From: Terfezia claveryi
Lineage: Eukaryota > Ascomycota > Pezizomycetes > Pezizales > Pezizaceae
Direction: 5' to 3'
Length of the DNA: 23,542 bases
Assembly: GCA_015179025.1 (NCBI GenBank)
Contig: WHUX01000482.1
Location: 1 to 23,542 of the forward strand
Part shown: positions 1 through 9,126 of the stretch, piece by piece
Numbering within the stretch: the first letter of the stretch is position 1
Layout of the letters: each line of letters begins with the position of its first letter
Program-made: the position numbers and the translations under genes
Notes under the pieces: generated by a model
The model's database searches: none
What the model saw: the letters and a program-made list of their open reading frames with translations, nothing else
Told to the model about the DNA's origin: nothing

Positions 1-720
1 ATGACTGGGAGAAACTGGTTGCATCTCGCCGAGTTTGCAGCTAATAATCAAGCTTCTGAAACAACTGGGTCATCTCCCTTCTTTGCGAATTATGGTTATG
101 ACCCGCTGTGGCAATTTGGTTTCGAGGAAAAGCCCATACGACCGGATGAGCGGAGTACTATAGAGGTGGCCAGGAAGATCAAGGAAATAACGGAACACTT
201 ACAAAACGAGATGGCTAGGGCGCAGGCACGGCAACAGGAGCAAGCAGACAAAGGACGGGATAATGCCCCAGTATTCAAGGAGGGAGATCTGGTTTGGTTT
301 AATAGCCAGCACATTACAACACAACGACCAAGTAGAAAGCTCGACCATAAACGGATTGGCCCCTACAAGATCACAAAGGTCATATCCCCCTATGCATACG
401 AACTCGACTTCCCCGCCAGTGTGCATTACCACCGAGTCCAGCATGTTTCACTCCTCGACCCGGCAAATAATAATCCCCTACCTGGGCAATACAACCCACC
501 ACCTCCACCAGTGATAGTTGATAATGAGGAGGAGTGGCATGTGGAAGAAATCTTGGATTCTCGTCTTCGGAGGAGGAAATTAGAGTACTTAGTGAAATGG
601 GTAGGATTTGAAAGACCAGACTGGGAACCGGCAACCAACATCAACAAACTTAAGGCTATTGATGACTTCCACAGACGATATCCGAGCAAACCAGGACCAT
701 TGCCGGAAGACGAAGACTAA
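1..720 (+). CDS. Ty3/gypsy chromovirus (family A) pol, 3' part: integrase C-terminus plus chromodomain
   Basis: This is the C-terminal end of a Pol polyprotein; integrase inserts element cDNA and the chromodomain can steer it to marked chromatin. Residues about 5-40 are the end of the integrase core (LAEFAANN, then a SPFFANYGYDP motif). Residues about 90-150 hold the GPY/F-type module (EGDLVWF, KRIGPYKI, HRVQHVSLL). Residues about 178-228 are a chromodomain (HVEEILDSR, EYLVKWVGF, WEPATNI, then a helix). The frame is fully open to the stop at 718-720, and a polypurine tract and LTR follow. The ATG at position 1 is unlikely to be a true start because the core is already under way; the D-D-E residues are missing here but lie at 23202-23486 at the other end of the window. 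Family assignment is firm. Confidence 0.93.
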   Translation: MTGRNWLHLAEFAANNQASETTGSSPFFANYGYDPLWQFGFEEKPIRPDERSTIEVARKIKEITEHLQNEMARAQARQQEQADKGRDNAPVFKEGDLVWFNSQHITTQRPSRKLDHKRIGPYKITKVISPYAYELDFPASVHYHRVQHVSLLDPANNNPLPGQYNPPPPPVIVDNEEEWHVEEILDSRLRRRKLEYLVKWVGFERPDWEPATNINKLKAIDDFHRRYPSKPGPLPEDED

Positions 721-741
721 GCCTCAAGGGACTTCGGCCAT

Positions 742-750
742 AAGGAGGGG
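742..750 (+). promoter_or_regulatory. Polypurine tract of family A element
   Basis: The purine run AAGGAGGGG sits between the pol stop and the TGTCAC start of the LTR, separated from it by ATAT. This is the expected position of the plus-strand DNA priming site of an LTR retrotransposon. Position and composition support it; function is inferred. Confidence 0.75.
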
Positions 751-780
751 ATATTGTCACGGCGTTGATTTACTTGCGAA

Positions 781-897
781 GTATTTGACACCCGAACAGG
801 CTTGTTCGAGTGTCAGCGTGGTATTTGACACCCGAACAGGCTTGTTCGAGTGTCAGCGTGGTATTTGACACCCGAACAGACTTGTTCGAGTGTCAGC
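781..897 (+). repeat. Three tandem 40-bp units in LTR U3, each an imperfect hairpin
   Basis: The units start at 781, 821 and 861; the first two look identical and the third differs at one internal base (ACAGA for ACAGG) and at its end. Each carries a 13-bp inverted repeat, TGACACCCGAACA against TGTTCGAGTGTCA with one mismatch and a short loop. The array recurs at 18973-19089. In U3, such an array could be an enhancer with repeated dyad binding sites; that role is inferred. Confidence 0.9.
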
Positions 898-962
898 TGA
901 GTTGGCGCTGCCAGGCGAGTGTCTTAATACTAGAAGGGATTAGAGAGGTGGATCGCGGAGTA

Positions 963-987
963 TCACCTGCGATCGCAGGTGACGTCA
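963..987 (+). promoter_or_regulatory. 20-bp perfect palindrome overlapping a CRE-like TGACGTCA box in the LTR
   Basis: TCACCTGCGATCGCAGGTGA (963-982) is its own reverse complement. It overlaps TGACGTCA (980-987), the full consensus for ATF/CREB-type bZIP factors, which fungi use in stress and nutrient responses. The pair lies about 40 bp upstream of the TATA box and recurs at 19155-19179. The palindrome core also appears at 8029-8049 outside any recognised LTR. Binding is inferred. Confidence 0.6.
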
Positions 988-1026
988 AGTTAGCCGGGCG
1001 CCACTCCTTTGGCCACGGCAATCGTG

Positions 1027-1034
1027 TATATAGG
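1027..1034 (+). promoter_or_regulatory. TATA box of family A LTR promoter
   Basis: TATATAGG lies in U3 about 42 bp before the predicted transcript start near 1069. The same box is at 19219-19226 in the other LTR. Confidence 0.6.
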
Positions 1035-1294
1035 AAGCAGTAGTTGTCGTTTCTTGTTCTTGTTCCTTACGCAACGTCTTGTATTATAACCTTGGTAATA
1101 CAGACTCTGCCTTTTGTCCTGATACTTCAATCTACGGTTATAGTTTCGTCTTCGTGCGCTCCTTGGAGTCACGTCTTTAGTTATAGCCACAGCCATCGAC
1201 TTACGCCGTTACACAAGGTCTGACATATCCAGGTAGAGACAATAGACTGTAGAGTACTCCGCTACAGCAACAACAACACCTCAATGAACACTAG

Positions 1295-2269
1295 ATTCCA
1301 TATAAGTCAATTAGCTACCTGCATCCTATGGAACATGAGAAACACTCTTTCGAAGCTTGGGATACCGATGTCTATGTCCAACCTCACGCATAGCTTCAAC
1401 ATTTGAAAACAAAGATCGACATGAAAGTAGACTTCCAATATAAAGTAAAAGTACTTGAAGTGGTATCTGAGTACCTACAGGGCAGGGCTGCGGCATGGTG
1501 GACTGCACTGGGTGATCATGGCAGAGCTATACTTCTGACTGACTTTACCCTTGCACTGTAGTTCACTCAAATGCAGGTTCTATACACTTCTAAGGAACAA
1601 CTAAAGTCAGAAGCATGTTTAAGGAAGTAGGATTAATCCAAAGAATCATACTGGGACTACGTTTGGGAGAAGGTGGCTCTATTTGAAGAGCTAGATGACA
1701 AGGACAGACCTAAAGGTGTAGCACTCATCACTAACATTCTAGATGGTCTACCAACAAGTCTAGCATGAATGTCAAGGACTAAGTTCAACCATAATGCTAC
1801 AATTAACGAGCTTACAAAGGAACTTCAGCTATTAGTACCTCGCTGAGAAAGAGATACAGCTCGCAGCACCTTACGGTACGCAACAAGAACATCACTCACC
1901 TCAAACGCACCAGCAACAAACAAGGAGGAAAGAAGGGTCACTTATGAAAGAAGGTCAACATATAAAAGAGGACTAGAGGAATCTTTAGAAAAGTCATACA
2001 ATAAGTCAAGAATCGACATGCGCCTGCACCCGATAACAAAGAAACTATGTTGATTATATACAAAATCTAACGGCAAGATCATCTTCCTGAATCGCAACTG
2101 CAATAAGTGCAACAAACTCCACTTCAATTTCGAACATGACACACTGATGCAACCAAGTGTAAACTTCACCATAGACGAGGATGAATATGAGGAATGGTAT
2201 GATGATTCAAAGGGAACAATTGATGAGAAGACATATAGCCCAACCCTCGTAAAAGAAAAGGAAAACTAA
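1295..2269 (+). pseudogene. Gag pseudogene of old chromovirus family B, 5' end missing
   Basis: Gag forms the particle that packages element RNA. One frame can be followed from about 1295 to the stop at 2267-2269, broken only by stop codons (1292, 1409, 1559 area, 1629 area and further). Readable parts include YLQGRAAAWWTALGDHG, matching the conserved WW region of fungal gypsy gag, then a basic stretch and a modified zinc knuckle, CNKCNKLHFNFEH (C-x2-C-x3-H-x4-H), and an acidic tail. The start and 5' LTR are absent: the family A LTR ends at 1213, shortly before the readable gag, so the young element probably inserted into this old one or replaced its 5' end. Gag identity rests on the WW motif, the knuckle and the pol that follows. 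Confidence 0.75.
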
Positions 2270-4908
2270 ACGTGCAAAATTACATTAATCTAGAGCCTGC
2301 AGAAAACCTACAGGCTTTTGTAGTATAGTCCCATTCAGTGAGGAATGGCCTGAGCAGAGTAGGAGTATTGGGGACGAGAGTGAGCGAGGCATTTGAAGAT
2401 ATTGACTGGAGAAGTGAGGGGGCTAAGAGCATGTTGAAACGACACCACATGTAGGACAAGAGAGAAAATGGATATATTGTTCAACTCAAGAAGACAAGGA
2501 AGAAGGATTCTCCAGAAAAAAGGGCATGGAAATCCATGCAGTATCAGCTTCAGAAGAGTCGAGACCAAGAGTTAAGAGAGGATGACACTCAAAAATCTCT
2601 CAAGACTCTAGGCTAGGATAAAACCATGAGTGATAAAGATATTCGTCGGTGGGCCTATTCAATCATGCCCAAGATTCCGTAGCAAGAAATATCAGACAAC
2701 TGGGCTGACGCATACCCCACTCTCTTTAATAGGAAACTAAATCACCATGGCAAGATGGCAAACTGGCAACCCAAGTCACCACTAAATAGCAGGGACCCAT
2801 CAGACAATATCATTGTAGCTAAACCCCACATTAATCCACAAGACGACAGGTGGTGCTTCCTTTGCTCTATACCCACATACTTCCGGCCCAGGATTGGGTC
2901 TTCCAAAGGGAAGAAAGTCTATGCTCTACTTGATAATTGCACTAATCTATGCCTGGTGAACCTGAACTTCCTGCAGCAAGCAATACCCGACCTGAAGATA
3001 AACGACAGCTTTACTACAGAGGTAAAAGGTATTGGATATTCAACAACTATAGGATATGTCCATATACTAATATATATCAACTGCATGGCCAGAGTAGGTG
3101 GCAAACCTAGCAAAGTAGAGCTTAACTTGGAAGTATATATAATAAAAGATCTCCCAGTTGACATGGTTATAGGAATGGATACTATATTCGCATATGGGAT
3201 AGACACCATTATATCATGGGAACTAGCTACAATAACCGTTAATAGGCAAGAGCTTGCATTTCCGATAGAATTTAAACCCTCCAAGACTTGACATTCAATC
3301 AATTCATAGGAATCATTTACCGTCCTATATAATAGAACTATCAGAATACTTGCACTACATAAAGGACTAGTCGATTTCGTTTCTGGCTGGAAGATGGGGG
3401 ATAACTCGAATGCATAGCTAGAGCCAATTATGGTGAAAAATGACAACAAGGCATTTGCACCACTTGATAGGGGATGGGCAGCACCAGTCCCAATTTCGAA
3501 AGGACAGTCAAAGATACTATTTGCAAATTTTTCAACACATACAATAGTCATACACCGAGGACAGGCAATCGCACAACTGATACCCTGTAGCACACAAGAC
3601 TCCTTCATTACAATATCGATTCGCCATGACCCAAGCAAACAAGGAGATATAGCACCACCAGAAATATTCTCATGTGTACCAAAGAAAGGTTCTATCATGG
3701 ATCTACACCTTCTGAGGAAACAGGGAGAATGGTGGAACACTGATACAGAGAAGAGGCCTGTGGAAATGATGGATCCTTACAATAGGGACCCCTCACCGGA
3801 AGGTGTATCTAATACCCCACTATTTGATATCTCTAATACATACGGCAAGAGAGGTCTACCTCCTGAGGAAATTGCAGAGGTCCTATGACTTAGAATGGCT
3901 GCATTCTCACTGGATGGCGCTCCGGGTAAGGTATCATCAGTGGAGCTAACAATCGAAACAGAGGACTCGCAGCTACACCCAGAAGCTCCAAGGCAGGTAG
4001 GCCCCAAGAAGAGAAAGATTATTTATGATACAACTAAACAACTACGAAAGTGGGATATCATTGAACTATCATCGTCCAGGCTTGGATATCCAGTTGTACT
4101 TGTAAACCAACATGGGAAATAGAGATTCTGCGTAGACTACAGATAGCTTAACCTAGCAATAGTATCGCAAACCTATCCAATGCAATATAGTGATGCTATA
4201 TTTGATGCACTATATGGGAAACAGGTATTTTCGATTCTCGATACAGCAAGAGGATACCATCAGATCTCTATCAATAAGAAGGATCGGTGGAAGACAATAT
4301 TTATTTCTTACGAAGGCTTATTTCAATACAAATGAATGCTATTTGGGCTCAAGAATACTCCCATCCTGTTTCAGTGATTTATGGATTTAGTCCTTAGCTC
4401 TCTGAGGTAGACAACTGCCTTAGTATATATTGACGACGTAATCATCTTTTCTAAAAATATCAAAGAACATGCAGATCACCTAGCTACTCTTCTCAACTCA
4501 GCGATAGAGGTAGGTCTAAAATTTAACTCAGACAAATGCTACTTCACATACCCCTCAATACAGATACTAGGGTAGAAGGTGAGTATTGACGGATTGAACA
4601 TACTTGAGGATAAAGCTGCTATCATAAAGAATATACATGCCCCAAGAAATCTTAAAGAGCTGTGGCATATAATTGGGTTATTCGGATACTATAGATAATT
4701 CATACCACGATATGTAATAATTGTAGCCCCCCTAATGAAGCTAACCAAAGGAATGAGGTTAAAGAAGCTATCTGATGGGACATGGGAACCACAAGAGCCA
4801 TCATCAGCCACATCTACACTAATTCAATAGACAGATATATATGAGACAGCCTTGATAGAGCTCAAGGAAGCTCTAGCAAACCCACCAACTCTTGCCTTTC
4901 CAGACTTC

Positions 4909-4971
4909 AATCTACCTTTCACACTATACGTAGACGCATCCTACGATGGGATGGCTACTTGTCTACACTAG
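4909..4971 (+). other. N-terminal piece of family B RNase H, in the normal place after RT
   Basis: The frame reads LPFTLYVDASYDGMATCLH followed by a TAG where Gln is usual. This is the first strand pair of gypsy RNase H with its first catalytic Asp (4933-4935). The expected continuation (SR-L, E-NY, TDH, ADxLSR) is absent before the integrase linker begins at about 5090; it is found instead at 6583-6900. Confidence 0.75.
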
Positions 4972-6582
4972 CCATTCATAGATAAATCGAACCTTCCAAT
5001 GTGTGCAATACCAACGAACTCAACACTACCTTTTGTAAGCCCAATATCGATGCCTACGTTTTTATTTGACTTGGCAAAGGAGGAGATAGATTGACTGAGG
5101 CAGGAAATGGAGACAGATGGAGTTTTCAGTAAGATATACAGAGCATTGAGGGAAGGCATGCCAAGTTCCTTAGGAAATGACAGATTCGAGCTGATAAATG
5201 ATATACTATACTAGCAATCGAAGACAGGCCAGCTGTCAACATGCGTACTAGAATTAATGGTGAAAGAGGTTCTACAATCAGCCCATAATGCGTCAGGACA
5301 CTGGGGCTTTGAGAAAACATGGCACTTCGTTAAATTAAGGTTCTACAGGCCTGGGCTATCAATAGCAGTAAAAGATTATACCAGCAGCTGTCTCGAGTAT
5401 CAATGAGTGAAAGCTAGCCACCTACCCCTGATAGGAGATATGTCCTCACATGAGATATCCCTAAAGGCCTTCGAAATGGTAAGCATAGACATTATATTGG
5501 GACTTCTGATTTGCAATAGCTATGATACATACATTCTAATATTCGATCAATTCTCAAAATCGGTGATACTGAGACCAACTACCTCAAAGTACAACAGCAA
5601 AGAAACAGTAGCAGGATTCTTTGATGGTCTGGTATGCAAGGGATTTCTACCATCCCGGCTGATAACAGATCATGACTCCAAATTTGTATCAGAGATATGG
5701 TGAGAGATAATGACATTACTTAAGATAGATTGCAAGCTTATTAGTGCATACCACCAACAAGCTGACCCAGCAGAGAGAGCGATTTAGACAATACAAGTCC
5801 TGTTGCGATTATACACTATAGACGATAACTAGGTAGACTGCCTGACATTTATCGAACTGGTATTCAATAATACACCCTTGAAATCGACTGGTTTTATACC
5901 AAACAAACTACTATACATCGACCTACCAGGACCGATCCCACTAATATCCTCGATACTAGACATGCCAAATCTAGAACATGCCGAGCGTCTAGCACTAGCC
6001 AAGCCCAGAATGGATCAAGCTGTCGATAGACTAGAGAAGGCCTCAGCTATCCACAAGTACTACTATGATGAACGCTACAGACAGACAGCATTGAAAAGCG
6101 GGGATCGAGTATTTGTACTACTAAAAAACCACCCAATTCGATCTCTGGTATAGGGGATGCATAAGCTTCGTAATGACAAATGGAGACCATTTAAGGTGAT
6201 CGAGATGGTGGGAAAACAGGCTGCCCGGTTGGAATTACCACCAATGTCTAGAGTACACCCCATGATATCAACGGCACACCTACAATTATTCCATGAGGAT
6301 GCATATGGACGAGTGACAAAACCCCCGGCAGTGGCACAGATTGATAGCGAAGACGCTTGGAAAGTAGAGAGGATCTTTGGTAAGAGGAAGTGAGGAAGAG
6401 CCACAGAATTCAAGGTCAAATGGGTGGGATACCCTGATACAGAATTCACATGAGAGAAAGAGATAAATCTGAGGTGAGATTTGAGTGATATCATACTTAA
6501 TGAGCTTATCAATAGGTTTCACTCGAAAACGAAGGCTAGCATCAATACAGTGATATCAAGTACTATACCAAACAAGTTCAAA

Positions 6583-6900
6583 GACTGTTCTATATACTTC
6601 ATATCTAGGGTACTCAAATCATATGAAGAGAACTATACAATCCTCGAGCTCGAAATGGCAGCCATGATATGGGCAATCCTGAAGCTTCAAAGATACCTAG
6701 ACGGAGTAATCTTTACCGTAGTTACGGATCACCAGTCACTACTATCGATCACCTCCTTCTCTACAAACACAATTTGCACGTCAAGGGTCAACAAATGGCG
6801 AATGCTGCTCTCGCTATATATAGGACAAATGACTCTAGTGTATTGAGCTGGCTCCTCACATATGAATGCCGACATATTAAGCAGACTTCCGAAGAAATAA
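6583..6900 (+). other. C-terminal piece of family B RNase H, displaced behind the chromodomain
   Basis: In the same frame as the upstream pol, this segment reads YFISRVLKSYEENY, LELEMAAMIW, VVTDHQSL and NADILSRLPKK, then a TAA at 6898-6900. These are the central and C-terminal gypsy RNase H motifs, with catalytic Glu at 6652-6654 and Asp at 6727-6729 and 6871-6873. They should precede integrase but here follow the chromodomain helix. Only one internal stop (6844-6846) interrupts it. It could be a permuted polyprotein or a piece of another copy joined in frame. Confidence 0.8.
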
Positions 6901-6907
6901 TGACTAT

Positions 6908-7001
6908 CTAAGTGTGGCTGGCTTGTCCAGTTGAGCCGATCTGAAGTTATTATATAGCAGGGTTCTAAGTGTGGCTGGTTTACTAGTTAGGCTAATCTGA
7001 A
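6908..7001 (+). repeat. Direct repeat, 57-bp period, two units
   Basis: CTAAGTGTGGCTGG starts at 6908 and again at 6965. The match continues with a few mismatches through ATCTGAA, about 37 bp in each unit. Confidence 0.8.
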
Positions 7002-7236
7002 CACCTACTATGGCAGGAAGTTCGCACTCCATCTCTCTACTATGTTCACGACTTGAAGAGTATGCATGGGGGACAATTCTGCTTCTTTCTCTGTTTTTGG
7101 CATTATACATCGCTATTTTTACCTCTATTTCTATTTTTATTATATTTATTATGGGCACGGGAGATGCTTTGGTATTCGGGTTTCCTTACTATGTCCTGAT
7201 GCATTTTTCAAATGATTACATCCTTATATATCGCTA

Positions 7237-7391
7237 GGGTTACCTTTATTTCTGTTATCTCAATAGGTAGATGAGGATAGGAGATGTGAACCAGACTATT
7301 TCAATTGTTAGTTATGTGGGAGAAAGCTGCTTTGGGTTACTCTTGTTTCTGTTATCTCAATAGATAGATGAGGATAGGAGATATAAACCAG
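7237..7391 (+). repeat. Direct repeat, 97-bp period, two units plus a remnant
   Basis: About 58 bp starting GGGTTAC and including TTTCTGTTATCTCAATAG and GATGAGGATAGGAGAT occur at 7237-7294 and 7334-7391 with a few transitions. A short third remnant (GGTTTACCTTTGTTT) begins near 7406. Confidence 0.8.
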
Positions 7392-8028
7392 GACGGCCAC
7401 TGATAGGTTTACCTTTGTTTTGCTCAATCATTATATGATATGCAAACCGAGATGTCTGCTGAAGGGAGGGGAAGTATGTGAGGAAGTGATAGCGCGGTAG
7501 TCAGCCTTAGCGGATTGAGCTTGGTGAGGAGACTAGATAGTATATATATAGCACGTCCTTCTCGAGAGTGAGAAGGGCAGAATACATATATATCACCATA
7601 AATATAGTATAACAACGGCTCTAGGGATAAGGTGACTAAAAGGTACACTGGAGCAAGGGTAGGGCTAGAGTAAGATACATGTAGAAATACTATGTGTGTG
7701 ACCAAGGGAAGGCTGGGACAGGAAGTAAGGGCAAGAGGTAAGAGAGGCAGAGAGCAAGGAGCACGAGACATGCGAAGGCAGTTGCTGCGTGTATTAGAGG
7801 GAGGCAGCTGTGCTGCAGAGCTATTCACAAGACAAGGGAGTATACAAGGGAGGTGCACAAGTGCTGGGAGAGGCAAGATCCTGTATTGGATATACAAAAC
7901 ATTAGATAGGGATTCAATGAGAGGACGGAGAAAGCAAGCTATATATACAGGCTTTTTTCCTGGCCAAGGCCATTGGAAGGAATAAGGTTTCTGAGACCCC
8001 TTATCTCAGGACCCGAGATAATAACGCT

Positions 8029-8049
8029 ATCACCTGCGTCGCAGGTGAT
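8029..8049 (+). repeat. 21-bp palindrome matching the LTR palindrome of family A
   Basis: ATCACCTGCG, a central T, then CGCAGGTGAT form a perfect odd-length palindrome. The family A LTR carries nearly the same sequence (962-982) with two central bases A and T. Flanking sequence does not match the LTR, so this is not simply a solo LTR of family A. Confidence 0.8.
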
Positions 8050-8100
8050 GCCAAAAGAAATAACTAATAATAATAATGAGGTCAGACCAGGTTGGGAAGG

Positions 8101-8406
8101 GATGGTTGTGATACATATAACTTATGTAAAAGAGTTCCATAGCTAGTATTAAACTAGCCTTTCCTGATACAATACATACTTATAGGTAACCTGTATGATC
8201 TGGAAATACCAGAAATAGTGCTCCTAATAACAAAACCTATAGAAACTCATAAAGAGATAGGAAGGAAACTATTTGAAGCTGAAGGCAAGAGGAAGGAAAA
8301 AAGTGTTTAATATGAAGTAGAAGATGATGAAGATTATGAAACAGATATAGAAGAAATATCTAAAAAGGATATACCACTACTATCTAAGAAAAGGAAAAAA
8401 TCATAA
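8101..8406 (+). pseudogene. Gene fragment: acidic/lysine-rich tail, function unknown
   Basis: One frame from about 8101 reads as protein with a few stops and ends at TAA 8404-8406. It includes GNLYDLEIPEIVLLITKP, EIGRKLFEAEGKRKEK, an acidic run (YEVEDDEDYETDIEE) and a basic end LLSKKRKKS that could be a nuclear localisation signal. Composition and frame consistency suggest a former coding region. No family is recognised. It lies upstream of a degenerate repeat tract and may belong to one of the decayed transposons nearby. Confidence 0.4.
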
Positions 8407-8429
8407 CATACTAAGAAGCATCAGCAAGA

Positions 8430-8830
8430 AATCGTGTTTGCATCCTGTGCATCCAGATGCATAGGATACATACAATGCACAGGACAAAAACTCAAGATCA
8501 GGACGCTAAAGCTTGGTACTCATACGTTAGAATGCACTAGCAGTTTGCACGTATGCTTGGGACATAATGTACTCTACTCCCGCTCCTGGAATGCAACATA
8601 TAGGTATGGTAGGTACTCTCCCTCCTGGGATGTAAGATAAGTATACTTCTGCTTCTAGGATGTAAAGCTAATTTGAACTTGATCCCGACATGTTTAGTAG
8701 GTGAACCCACATCCTTGATGTCTTTGTAAGTTGTGCCTGCATCCCTGATGTAAATCCAAATTAAGAACCATTCCAGACACTATTGTAAGCACAACCTGCT
8801 TCCCTAATGCTATTAGTTTATTGCTTACTC
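8430..8830. repeat. Degenerate tandem repeat tract around a GCATCCCTGATGTAA-like core
   Basis: Variants of a short core recur irregularly: CTCCTGGAATGCAA, CCTCCTGGGATGTAAG, CTTCTAGGATGTAAAG, CATCCTTGATGT, CATCCCTGATGTAAAT and CTTCCCTAATGC. Spacing is about 40-60 bp and divergence is high. An open frame at 8434-8640 crosses the tract but shows no domain. Confidence 0.45.
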
Positions 8831-9126
8831 TTCTCTAACACTTATGCAAATTCCTGTATGTCCTCAACTCTGAGGTGGTTAAAGCTTATGTTACTAATAC
8901 AGGGTTCCCAACTTTGTTCGTCGAAGATGCATTAGGATCCAGTGGGTGAATTCAAGACAGGCATTAGGTATGGTACCTAGTTCTAGTCTGATATTATATA
9001 CATTTGACTTCTACTTAGCTAATCCCTACTCCTCCTAAAAAAAAAACTCTAGAAAGAAAGAAAATTAATGCAAAGAATAGTCAGAAAACAAAACGCCAAT
9101 AAATCTGCCCCAGGTAATCCCCAAGC
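8831..9126. other. Intergenic, no gene seen
   Basis: AT-rich sequence with an A-run near 9039-9047 and an A/G-rich stretch after it. I see no coding frame, repeat or RNA gene here. Confidence 0.6.

Larger units (their letters stand above)
755..1213 (+). mobile_element. 3' LTR of family A chromovirus (459 bp)
   Basis: The LTR starts TGTCAC after the polypurine tract and ends TTACA, giving TGT...ACA termini. The same 459 bp recur at 18947-19405 at a constant offset of 18,192, and I see no difference between them by eye. Inside are three 40-bp tandem units (781-897), a 20-bp palindrome (963-982), a TGACGTCA box (980-987) and a TATA box TATATAGG (1027-1034). About 42 bp after the TATA box begins ACGCAACGT (1069-1077), whose complement lies just after the other LTR; this probably marks the U3/R border. 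Bases after 1213 do not match those before 18947, so no target-site duplication links the two LTRs. Confidence 0.93.
2239..6900 (+). pseudogene. Pol pseudogene of chromovirus family B (PR-RT-partial RNase H-IN-chromodomain-RNase H)
   Basis: One reading frame runs 4.6 kb without a visible frameshift but with more than 20 internal stops. Domains in order: protease (2900-3290; active site ALLDNC at 2923-2940 instead of D-S/T-G); RT (about 4060-4760; FCVDYR, YIDD at 4426-4437, FGYYR); first RNase H strand with YVDAS (D at 4933); integrase zinc region (about 5280-5400, last Cys apparently Tyr); integrase core with D 5488, D 5668, E 5773; GPY/F region (about 6100-6300); chromodomain (about 6355-6510, FKVKWVGYPD); then the rest of RNase H (6583-6900). 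Stops replace residues usually Gln, Trp or Arg, fitting C-to-T changes on either strand. It overlaps gag by 31 nt in the -1 frame. The position of the second RNase H part is abnormal for the family. Confidence 0.88.
6901..7985 (+). mobile_element. Probable 3' LTR / 3' end region of family B
   Basis: No gene is seen. The pol stop is followed at once by TGACTATC after a purine-rich GAAGAAATAA, which could be the polypurine tract and LTR start. The stretch holds a 57-bp direct repeat, a 97-bp-period repeat, a TATA run (7541-7550), a 7-bp stem CCTTCTC/GAGAAGG (7557-7576) and a strongly purine-rich part at 7690-7900. Open frames here (minus strand 7424-7897; plus strand 7692-7985) are low-complexity and show no domain. 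The end cannot be fixed because the 5' LTR is not in the window. Confidence 0.4.

Noticed and set aside
1..720. Complete gene starting at the ATG at position 1
   Set aside because: The first residues are in the middle of the integrase core, so the ATG is an accident of where the window begins.
781..897. CRISPR-like array
   Set aside because: The 40-bp units are directly adjacent without spacers, lie inside an LTR, and the context is fungal.
2919..3740. Minus-strand open frame of 273 residues
   Set aside because: It lies opposite the family B protease/pol region, which reads coherently in a plus frame that continues for 4.6 kb. The minus frame has no recognisable domain.
2272..6900. Alternative genetic code with TAG/TGA read as amino acids
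   Set aside because: TAG stands for either Gln or Trp, TGA for Arg or Trp, and TAA for Gln. That fits transitions, not one reassignment. Other genes here (1-720, family A gag) use normal stops and no internal TAG or TGA.
7010..7237. Short hydrophobic open frame that could be a membrane peptide
   Set aside because: It sits in the repeat-filled 3' region of family B, and its hydrophobicity follows from T-rich DNA. Nothing supports its expression.
7424..7897. Minus-strand open frame of 157 residues
   Set aside because: It is the complement of a purine-rich tract and consists mostly of Leu, Pro and Ser. No domain is present.
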